DNA from: Harmothoe impar
Lineage: Eukaryota > Annelida > Polychaeta > Phyllodocida > Polynoidae
Reading direction: 5' to 3'
Assembly: GCA_947462335.1 (NCBI GenBank)
Contig: OX381710.1
Location: 35,463,204 to 35,527,203 of the forward strand
DNA: 64,000 nucleotides
Shown: positions 48,301 through 60,300 of the stretch, piece by piece
Numbering within the stretch: position 1 is the first letter of the stretch
Layout: each line of letters opens with the position of its first letter
Position numbers and translations under genes: made by a program
The notes under the pieces: generated by a model
What the model saw: only the letters and a program-made list of their open reading frames with translations
What the model was told of the DNA's origin: nothing
Database searches by the model: none

Positions 48301-51300
48301 CATTGTGACCCTATTAAACATTCTGTACTAGTCCAGTGTATATGTAGTAAAGGTCTTTGTCCTGCTATAAGGTGGCAGCACTGTAGCTGACCTACCTCAA
48401 CACACTACTGTGCTCGTGCTGCACTCTGTTTATCTAGGCGGCGTTTCCTACCGCTGTGGTGGCCTAGTGGTAGCGCGTTCGCCTGGAACGCCAAGGGTCA
48501 GGGGTTCGATTCTCGATGGATCATAGCTCTCGTACTGCACGGAAGGGACTGGTCCCTGGAGTTAACGGTGTGACATGATGCTGATCTTACACATGCATAT
48601 GACATTAATTTGAATACTGCTTTCGGTCTACTGATCCACCTCACTGACACCATATGAAGTAATGATATTTTCATGTCTCTGGATCACTTGGTAATATCCC
48701 GTATACCTCAATATCTGTGTAACGTAGGTGTTGTACCCTCCCTGATACGGTAAAAGTACATGTACAGGTACCAGTTTGGATATACATATTTCCCAAAGTG
48801 TTATTGAGGACCTTTATGTTGGGGGCATGAAGGAATAGATTAATTTAATCGGGAGCCTTCAATAATACCAATGTGCATACAGCAACAACTTGCTGGTGGT
48901 CTTCCTTTTGATCTCTCCTCAGTGAACCAAGTCTGTGATATCAAAGGCCGTGCACGGTTTGTCTGGCCCTGCCTACTATGGTACTGACGCAAATAACAGA
49001 ACACTTGCTGAATTGGGCAAGCAGCATATATAAACCGTCCTGTTAGGCAAGACTAGTGGTAGATTGCCAACTTGAGATGTCCGAGGCATTGTTTACACTT
49101 GGACATTAAACAAATCAATCAAAAACTGCAGGTTGTATTACATTCACTGACATCTGCATACACTCTGCGGTCTAGATGTACTATATTACAATGAACTCTT
49201 TGTCATGTATCACATTCAGTGCTGCTGAACTGTCTGGTCGACATGGACAAACTGGCCTTGGAGAACACCCTGGAGGAGACTTTGACCTCCCCTGAGCTGA
49301 CCCTCTCACGTGAGCAGCTGTCCACCCTCCGTCACCTGTTGCCGCTCACAGTGACCAAGATGATGAGGACCATCCACCACAAACTAGCCAACATCTTCAA
49401 AGAACCCTCAGGTGAACTGTCTTGCCTTAGTTTTATCAATTTATGTTAAACCCCCACCACCCCTTTTTATAGGGCTGAGTACCTGTCCCAGCTGCGCTGG
49501 AGGGTACAGAGTATCAAAACATTCCCCTCGTGATGTGCAGGGCATTTAATAATCTGGTTATTAACCATTTGAGGCCCGTTAAGATGAGACCCGCCCATTT
49601 GACATGATGCATGCAGCCATAGCAACCCCGGTGATGTTAGGAGGATTGTGACATTATGCTTGTGAATTCTTTATGATTCTAATGACTATAGATGCTTGCT
49701 GATCTGCACCTCCATCAAATCACTGCATGGTTAGCCCACTTGAAGCACCACTACGATTCGAACACTATTCATTAATAAGTGGCGAGTTGCAGAATGCATT
49801 ACAGCACCATGTGATATAGTATTAATATGACTTCCCGTTTTGTCCTACAGTCTCTGCTGTGATGGCGCTAGATCGGCCCAAGTTTGAGGTTCTGCTGAAG
49901 CTCAAGGTGCTGACTTCTCTGACGTCAGAGCCCACCAGACTGACTCACACCCTGCAGAGGGCAGTGGACGCCATTATGACGTCAGACAAGCTGTGCACTG
50001 TGGACGCCAGCCGCCTCCTCCACAACCTGACCGCCATTATCTCTCACCTCCAGGAGCGGTAAGCTGGTGTCTTGGTTTTTCTTTGGTTTTAAATAGTTTT
50101 TTTAATTAAAAGATTTTGCCTTGTGCACTTTTTGTACTAACTCACGGATTATGTCTTCCAGCATGCGCCTACATGAAATCAAGGCTGAGTTGACACCAGT
50201 CATGGCCCGTCACATCAACAGAATGACCATTGAGAAGGTAAACTCTCTGCAAGATCTTTCTTGACATGTGTCAGTTACAAATGACTGACTTTGCCTCACT
50301 ATTTTCTCCGGGGATGCCACTTTTTTGAAGTTCCTAATTTTGGGCTGTAATTCCTTTACATGTTGTACCATTTATATAATTTCCTATTAAAATTGCCCAA
50401 AATATGATATTTCCGACCTGACTGTACCACTCATCCCTCACCTGCATCCTTTGAACACTTAACAGGTGTTTGCTGGCCTCGAGAGTCGCTTCATCCCCAT
50501 CAGGGAGCTTCACGAGACCCTGGTGCGCTGCCTGACTGCTGACCTGTACACCGTGACGCCGCGCCCCGAGACCCTGATTGCCCGCTACTCCCTCCTCCTG
50601 ACCTCTTCCAGGCCAAGGGTACCTGCTCTGCTGTTCGCCACCAGGGTGCCGGCCAACACTGGTATGGGGGTTTCTGATAATATAACATGATTACATATTG
50701 GAGGTTTTACACTCGTGCGTCAGTGGTTGATATTTATCTGTTTTAACAATGTCTCTAATATTCCCGTACCTGTACATCTGAAATTATTTGGGATGCAAGG
50801 TATATCCTAAATGATACATGTAGTACCGGTAGCCTCTTTAGGTTGACTTGGTGCAATATACATCGAAGGGGACACTGGATGTGTATTGGGCAATACTAGT
50901 CTCATCCAACTTTGTACTAGGGCTTTAATGGGATACTGCAATATACTAGTATAATGTAAGAGGCCCTCTGTGGCTCCTAATCACATTAAAATTTAAACTA
51001 TATTCATGACAGTTCTTGGACTCCCCACGGTAGTAACTTGTCCACCTTTACCTGAGTAAACCACGTACCTTGATGCCCACCTCGATCACAGTATCTTCAA
51101 GTGTAACAGTTTCCAGCAAAGGGCAAATGGAGCGAAATAAACCATACATAACTACATAATCATATATCGAGGTAGGACATAGTGTAGCGGCGGGAGTCTG
51201 ATCTCCATTCCCGGACCCATCTGTTTCCGTGTAGCTGGAGTGGTTACATACTCAAGTAATGGGCGAACTGACAGAGGCTCCCTCCCACGGTGACCTCTAC

Positions 51301-54300
51301 ATGGCCAACCAGGCGTAACGTCCAGCTATGTATATACACATACTTACATCCTCCCGGTGACTGGTAGAGATAGCTCAGTCGGTTAGACCGTGGGCTCAAC
51401 AATGTATGGTCCAGGGTTCAAACCCATGGTAACCCAGGCTAGGCCGTGTGGAGGTACAATTCCGTACCTGGGAAGTTGGTGACGTGATGTTTGTGAATTC
51501 TGTATTACTCTAATGACTATAGATGCTTGCTGATCACCTCCTCCCATTGCCATTTTAGTAGCACTGCTGTAATATGAAAATATGAACATTGGTCCTATTA
51601 TGCTATAATTATCCAGCCGGTATAAGCACCGGGTATATACAGGGGTTTTGAAATGGATTAATAAAGCGCCCGGGCGCTTGACCTTACTGATACAGTATTC
51701 ATCTTGTTAATGGTTTGTCACGTTCTGGGTGGCCTGCATGTACTGACTATATCCCACTGGGTAGACTTCTGTCTTAATTGTTGTACAGATCGTAACGTGA
51801 TGCGTTAGCGGTTTCAGTAGTACCAGAACATGACTACAGCATGCTTCCTGATGACTGTCTGTACCGGCTCTGTGCCTTTCCCCCTATTGTTTGGGGGAGG
51901 GAAAATGTACTCCCTAGATCTCGGGATACTTTTGACTAGTACACAATGCCCCAAATAACTACTAGGATATACTGGACATAATAACTATGGATTAAACTGT
52001 TCACATAATTCTCTGTATTATTGACCATTATATTAAATAGCTTTATCTCTTGTGTCCTGTAGACGTGCTAGTGTCTTCCCTGCGGCGGGTGGGCGTGGAA
52101 CCATCTACCCCCCTGATGCTGGTGCCTGCACCCCTGCTCCGCGAGGTCGTTCTGGAACTGGCCACCTACCTAACCCCTACCTCCGTACCCTGTGCACGCC
52201 TCGCCGCTACCAAACTGGCCGCTGGTAAGACTCAACTTAAATAAACTAAAATTGTCATAGCATAACACTTTTTTCTTTTACTAAACTTGGTACAACTACC
52301 TTGTATCTGACGTCAAGCCTGGTAGTTTTAAACACTTTTTATAAAGACTGGATCATGATTCTGTTCTTGCATGTTGCAGCTTTCTCCAGGACCGTCATCA
52401 CCAAGGAGTTGATCCATGAGGAGCGTTTCATTGAGCTGCTCGCTAAACGATCGCTGCGGACCCGCATCTCTCACGAGGAACTCCGACTCACTGCTGAGGA
52501 GATCCGCAAGGTGCTTCTTGCCAAGGTCGAACATACTTTCACCGATGAAGGTAATTGAACTTCTAATGTATAACATCGTCCCAAGGCGGGGCATTTAGTA
52601 ACTGTAACTCCTACTTTCTATATAGATCTAATCGACAGATACGATAACGACTGGGTCCGTTTCGTGTATACAATCATGCTCTTTACTATTTCTGTAATAC
52701 TAGAGCAGCTCTAAAGAATAATAATGTATAACTACGCCATGTGATTTGACCAGGTATTGAGAAGGCTGAGAGGATCTTCATGGACATCCTTAACCTGGAG
52801 CCTGCTACATTTGAGAAGCCAGTGACTGAGGTTCTGAGGCCCCTGTTGGAGAAGATGAAGACCCTGCTCACCACCACCACGTGCACGGAGAAGGTAGAGG
52901 ACCTCAGGGAGAAGACCATCGGCGCCCTCATCCACAGGTGGGTTTCACTTACCACTATCTGTACTCATCTGTCTCTACTTGCTACTCTATCTATCCACTT
53001 CCTCTCCTCACTGTCTTCCTTCCTCCTTGCTGCAATGCCCTCTATCCACCTCCTCTATCCACTTCCTGCCTCTATGCACTCGCCCTTTCCTGTCTTATTG
53101 TCTAGCGCTCTCCTGTCCCTGTCTTCTTCCTGTCTTCTTCCTGTCTTCTCTCTGTGTCTAATGTTACCATTTTTCTTGCAGCGTATGCTTATCTATTACA
53201 GGTGAGAATAGCCCCGTCCCCTACCTCTACAAAAGAAACGTGGATTTTCAACTTTCACGTTGCCCCATCAATATATTGATCAACATTATTTCGGGAGAAA
53301 GTGAAATAGAATAGGCGACATTCTAATAAAACCCAAATTCATCTGCACTATATTGTACGTTCATGTAACTCGACCTGCTTGCCTCATCGTATGTCTAACC
53401 GTACTTTTTTTGCAGCGTCTTTACTTGTATATTGCAGGTGAGGAAGCCATGACTTCACATAAGATCAACACTACGATACTTTCCACCCCTTTATACTGTT
53501 TTGTTCGCTGTACTTGTGTTGCCTTGATTGCTATACTCTTTTTTATTACTGATCTTGCTGTACCAGTGTCCTGATTTACGTTTGATATCGATTCATAACT
53601 TACACGTTATTGACTTTGATACATTGTCCCCCAACGCCATTTACACCAGAGGAGGTCTCCTTGTTCGTTGTTTGATAATGCCCTAGCTGGCCCTTAAACA
53701 TCGCCTAGGACTGGTATCCTCATGTGTCCTTGCAGGTGTGTGCAAGGCTAATTTTAGCTAGATCTGGTTCAGTTTCTGCATGTAGAACCAGTATACATTA
53801 CTTGTGGTAAGGCCTAAACATCCAGTTCACAGGCATATTTTGAGTTCTTGAATGTGCCTGTAAATAGCAAGGATGGGTACCAGCGTAATAACCATTGACT
53901 CTATTCAAGTCAATGGTAATCCCCATTGAAGTTGGGGGGTGCAGAGGGGTCTCCCCTGAGGTCGGAAAGTCTCCGAAATTAAGGGGCCCAGGTCAGAAAG
54001 TCGCTTTTCTCTAAAAGTCGCCAGGTCACTTTTATTATTGCAATAGGTCGAAAGTAGCCTCCAAAGCGGCCCAGGTCGCCAGGTCGCTTTTGACCCATCT
54101 GCAGCCACAAGTTGAGTCGTCCAGGGTGGCTCTTGCAATCCTCCCTCTGCCTCCTGCTCTCTCCCCCCCCCTCCCCTTCCAGCTCATAACCCAAAGCCAC
54201 TACAGTTCTCCCGTAAAATTATTGAATTTTTCCCCTTGTATTAGAATCAAATTAACACTTGTTAACGGACCCCCCCCCCCCCCGCAACCTTCATTTCAAC

Positions 54301-57300
54301 AACAGTGTATTTTCCGACCATTGACTTTGTTTTTTGTTCACTCTAATTCATTTGGTTCCACCAAATGAGGTCTATTCTTAGACCTAGAATAGTAGGGAAT
54401 TCCATAAGGATAACTCTGCATCCTTAGATAAGCACCCCCCCCCCACCTGTAGTCAAAGACTACACAAATGAGGGAATCTACTAGAATGTCCCTGCAAATC
54501 GCAGGCCTACACTGAGCTGTGTCGTGGTGGAGATGGTCTGCAGTGGGTTGGTAGTATTAGAGTAAAGGCCTGACACTCTGGTGGTCCGGTTATCTCTGCA
54601 CAAGACTCAGACCAGGCCTACACTAGAGCCATCTACTGCCTCTACACTACAGGTCTGAAGCAATCTGCAGATACTGCTGATACTATTTGCAGCACCGGCC
54701 TACACTTGATGGTAGTATCTAATTAAGGTAATTGTGTGGGAAGCCTGCCTCATTGTATGTCTAACGGTACCTCTTGTTTTGCAGCGTCTTTACTTGTATA
54801 TTCCAGGTGAGGAAGTCGTGGTCAACCTCATAGAACCTCCCTTTTCATCACCAGGGTACTTGGATATACTTTCCAACACTTGCTACTGCTTTGTTTGCTG
54901 TACTCTTGCTTTGACTGCTGTGCTTTTGCTTGCTTTGATCGCTGTACTTGTTGTACTTCCCCCTGCTTTGATTACGGTATTGTTTTTGCTTTGATTGCTG
55001 TTCTTGCTGTACTTCCATTTTGTCACTGTATTGTTTCACTTTTGTATGTTATTACTTTGCATATTTTATATTTTCTAAAATAAAAAGACCATTATTAAAG
55101 TGAATGTCATAGTCACTCTCCCCACCTTCATAAATATAATAGCAAAACGATAATACTTATATTTATAAGTATCATACCTATTGTGTAATTGCATATCACG
55201 TCCTGGCTGATTTCCCTCACTGAACCCTTGGGATGTGTTACCCTGCCGCCCCGGACTTAGGGCTCTTATTGTATACTTTCAGCCTGAAGACTCCTCTCGC
55301 TACCCATGAGATCGAGACCATTGTCAAGAAGACCATTAAGACCGCCGCCCTGGAGACTGAGGTTGTAGAGCTGCTGACCCGGGTGCTGCCCGAGCTTACT
55401 GGAGGCATTCTGGAGGAGGTGGAACTCATGAGGGAGTATGTGCAGGACGTGCACGTTAAGTACTTCCCCCTCGTCTTTTCCGATTGTATCGGTGAGTATA
55501 ATCAGCAACTATTTCAATGGTATTTTTTGCATATCTCTTTTTATTTACAAAGTAAGTTAATCAAATATCCTAAATGCTAAAGCTTATCATTTGGTCATGG
55601 ATTTATCCTTATGTCTAGCAAATGATGCACAATCCCTTGTTAGACGTGTGACCATAATGACTACTTTTCAGTGCGTGTGCTGTCTGAGGTATCGCCCATT
55701 CCTCTTGTTCGTGAAATGACTTCAGTCTTCCCCCGGGAATCTCCAATGGCCATTGTTATCCAGCCACGAGCACGCAAACTAACTCACCACATTACCAGCA
55801 AGTAAGTTCAACTAGGTATTTTCCATTAATGATAAATATATTATACCGAAACTAGGATGAACATTGTATCAAATGAAATTTTCCATTTCCTCTGTTCATT
55901 TACTAATTGGCCACACTGCCATCTGATAGGCTTTTCAAGTCGCTGAAAACTAAGGGCGTAGAGGTCCCAAAGGAGGAGCTGAACCACGTGATCAAGACTG
56001 TGATTAGCAAACTCAACAAGCTGGGCTACAACCAAGCCGAACCCTCAAATGAGAGCTTCAAACCTTCCAAGATCACCTATGGTAAGATACTAGTATGTGT
56101 TTGCTTCAACCTTGGGTCCCAGTCAATGCTGGCCCATGCAATGGATCGCCATGAATATGACCTTAGTTGTCGAAATGGCGTTAAACATCCATTACTTACT
56201 CACTCACTCACCCATGCAATGGCTTGACTTTCATCCACATACGTTTGAAGTATCACTCAATCGTGCCTCCTGTCTTAAATTGCATTATGTTGGCTGCCAA
56301 TGGCTTTGTACTGATCCAGTCGGGGTTTTTAACATTGGGGTTTTACTAGTATCCTACAGATTACCGACTGAGATGTTTCTGACCGTTTCTTGCGCTCTTC
56401 TTAAACCCCCACCATGCCTGACTTGATACCCTGGAGTTTCTTGAACCCACACCTCTATGCCTCACTTAATACCTTACAAATCCTTACCTACCTTACAGAG
56501 GTAGCAGCACGCACCATGTCAGTGTTCGGGGACATGACCCTGGAGGAGGCGTCACCCAGTGTGATCCGTCACGTGATGAGCCTGGCCATGAGGGACCTGG
56601 AGGCCGAGCTGCGTCCTGAGTGTCTGAACGCCGCCAGGGTCAAGCTCATGGCTGGTACGTGGATGTAGTATAAAGCGTGGCACATGGGTGGCATTAATTC
56701 TTAATCAATGGTCTCTCCCGACCATTTGTAATTTTAGAAAATAAGCTACTGATCAAACAATATGATACGGTCAGAAAAGTAGTTTAACGTCCGGAGGGCA
56801 AGTTGCATTTTGCATTCCAGACTGCTTATCATATACATATGCCATATGTGAATTGGGCCCAATTGGTATATGGTGACTTGATGCTTTTTTTTGACTTGGT
56901 TTTGATACAAATGAAACTATTTCTTACTGATCACCCTCTGTACCAAGTCTAAAATACACTCACTGTATGATGCATAATGGTGCATAATTGTAACCATGTG
57001 ATATGACTTGCCTCTGCTTGGCAGTACTACTGAGGGTAGTAGTATAGGAAATGTCAATTAGCAGCACTGTCCTAAAGAAGGGCTGCACTCGTGCATCAAC
57101 CGTTGGGAGTGTATCATCCTTCCTCTCATTATGTAACATCCCCCTCCTGTTGCAGGAGTTGTGCGTGTGCTGCTGGAGCGTGACTTGATGATGGCCAGCC
57201 CGGAGGCCGGCATGTTCGTGACTGTGTACAACCTGATGCGGCCTGAGGTACGCACCCTGGAGGACATCCACAAGGTGACCAGTGTCCTGACCGCCACCCT

Positions 57301-60300
57301 CCGCACCAAGTTCCTGGAAGCCATTACTGGACTGACCATGTTCACAGGTAATCTTGAGTCTCTAGATAATTTAAATGATAATTCCTCCAGTATATTACAC
57401 GGTCCAGCTGGGTACTGTTCCCGGGTAAGGCAGTGCAAAACTGCTTGGTAAGTTCATTGGTAATATATTGGTAAATGTCTGAACTGCTAGTACAAATTTA
57501 TTTGTATGAATTGACATGTGATGGCATCAGAAGTTATGATTTGACATAGCATAGCATGTTTGCATAATGTTTAAATCTGTAATGGTGAGTGACTTAATAT
57601 ATTATTTATGTATTGACTGTTGCTTTAAAATGTACTAATATTATAGTTTTGAATAATTCCTCTGAAATAAATACATGCTTGTAGGTCATTAGTCCCATAT
57701 TTCTAGTTTCTGTACTACCACTGTTTCTATAGCATGTTATGTCCTTAAGTGTCAATACAGTGTGAAACCAGTAATTTGATTTTGAATATAAAGTTTCTCG
57801 CTATGCTTAAGGTGTACATACAGCATGTGTTTTGCTTCGGCTCGTTCTGGCGTCTCCCTTTCATGCATTGCAGAATAGCCTGCCACATGTCTCCACACAT
57901 ACACAGTTCGTGCACTCTACCCATCAGCAGACGCGTCCACTGCCCTGGCGTCATCCTTTACCTCGTGACGTCCACTGCCCCTGGCGTCGTCCTTTACCTC
58001 GTGACGTCCACTGCCCCTGGCGTCGTCCTTTACCTCGTGACGTCCACTGCCCCTGGCGTCGTCCTTTACCTCGTGACGTCCACTGCCCCAGCGTCGTCCT
58101 TTACCTCGTGACGTCCACTGCCCCTGGCGTCGTCCTTTACCTCGCCCTACAGACAAAACTATCTAGCCTCTCATAGTCAGACCATCACAGATCAGGCCCT
58201 TCTCAAACGCCCGCCACACGGCATCCACTAGACTAAAAGCCCGCAACCCCGTCTACACCAGGATCAGGAAGAACTGTACATTCTACTATAATTACCATGT
58301 ACCTTAATGTGTCTATATTCCTACCACCCTCCTTTTATTGGTCTGTCCAACAGATGTTTGATTTGAAAATCTCACTAAAATATTTAAGATAAATGTATAC
58401 AGAATTCCCTAGCGGTTGTATCTATTTTGCTTGTTCTGGCTTTTCCTTTCATGCAGAGCGACTTACCCCCAACATATCGGTTCCATACAAGAGTAACCAG
58501 AACATCCCACTGCCCTGGTGTCGTCCCTTTACACTGATGTCCCCTGGCTTGGCGTTACGTTCGTTCTGACCTCCTACTTCCTGACGCCACTCTGGATGAA
58601 TACCCCTGCTCACACAGGCCCTTCACAAACTATACCCTACTAGGCCACCCCAGATCAGGCCTTCCACCTACCACACTGTATCCACTAGACTGACAACTCT
58701 CCACACAGCTCACATGAAGCTCAGGAATGGTCCTACGATATGTTCCTCCCCTGATCCCCTACAATCGTATTGATACATTGATGACCCCTATAATCTGAGC
58801 ACCCTCTGTTAACGTTCTGTCCACTATAATTGTTTGAAGATCTTAGTTGAAAACATAAACGTAAGTTTAAATTTTAAGGTGTACATACCGTATTTACTAG
58901 TTGTAGCATGTGGTGTTTTGGCTTGTTCTGGCGTTTGACGTTCATGTATTGCAGAGTAACTCCTCACATGTAGATTCCATACACGAGGTATCCTTGAGTA
59001 CAGCCCACTATCCTCCGAAGAGTCCTTCACACACGCCACTGCCCTTGCGTCGTCCTTTACCTTCTGACGTCCATTGCCCTGGCGTCGTTCACTGCCCTGG
59101 TCGACTCCACTGCCTGGATTTATACCCCTGCTCACACAGAAACAATGCCCTATTTAGGCAATCGCAGATCAGGCCCTGCTCGACCACACTACTGCATCCA
59201 CTAGACTGAAGGCTCTCTATCCCCGTTCACATGAAGTAATGTTCCTACGTTGATGTCCTACTTACTATGACGTCCCTATTCCTCGATCCCCTACCCCTAT
59301 ATTTTTACTGCCGTTAACTAGGCCCTCAGCATATTTCGAGATCTTTGATTTGAAAATTACTTGATAACATACGTTTAAGTATATTAAGGTGTATACATAC
59401 TAAAGCATTACCTAGTTGTGGCATGTGTTTTGGTTTGTTCTGGCGTCTCTGTTTCATGCTTTGCAGAGCTGCTCCCCACATGTCGTTCCATACACGAGGT
59501 ATCCATGAGTCGTACAGCCCGCTTCTTTCCCATGAGACCTACATTCACATCAACTGCCCTGACGTTTACATCTTGATGTCCCTGCCCTGGCGTCATCCAC
59601 TTCCCTGCCGTCATTGACGTCCACCACCCTCTGGATTTATACTTCTGCCCACGCACGCCCTGGATTTACATTCCTGCTCCCACAAGCCCTACACAGTAAC
59701 AATACCCTACAGGGACCATCGGTTGAGCAATTTGAAACCAGAAATCTAACCATGAACTGAGGTTCAATGTCCATACTCACTATCTAGCATCCAAATTGTC
59801 AGCATCCAGAAGACTTGGTTTCTCCATCCGTTAAATCTTAGGCTTAGTAATGCCCCCAGGTTGATTTCCTTACACCACGATGAGATCCCTACCGGTCCTT
59901 ACTTCACGATGTCTCTACCTTGATGTCCACGTCACCACCCTTGATGTCCCCGTCTCTACTCGTGATGTCCCCTGCCGTGATGTCCCCTTCACCCTTGCTG
60001 CACGGTTTACTAGTCTTCCCTCACCCTACTGTTACACTCCCGATCCTCGGGGCATCGCGTTCGGCAAGTTGTAACACAATTCTTTTTACTTTTACTTAAT
60101 ACTGTGTTTTTCTATCCAGCTCGACCGTGGACTCTTCCCTCAACCCCCAATCCCCACACCATTAACCCCCCCCCCCCCATGTGACTACCAAGATTACGTT
60201 TCCAGGCTAAGTTCTGGTTTCCCCTGTGTTTCAGAAACTGCTCACACTGAGGAGCTGGTCCGTGAGGTGTTCCGCCTGCCGTACGAGCGCCTCTCGGGGC

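Noticed and set aside
48455..48525. Possible functional tRNA gene
   Set aside because: Pol III boxes are present but the anticodon arm has a G where U33 is required and a SINE body follows.
57749..58176. Two + strand frames of about 115-120 codons
   Set aside because: They arise from the 36-bp intronic minisatellite and lack splice phase compatibility with the gene.
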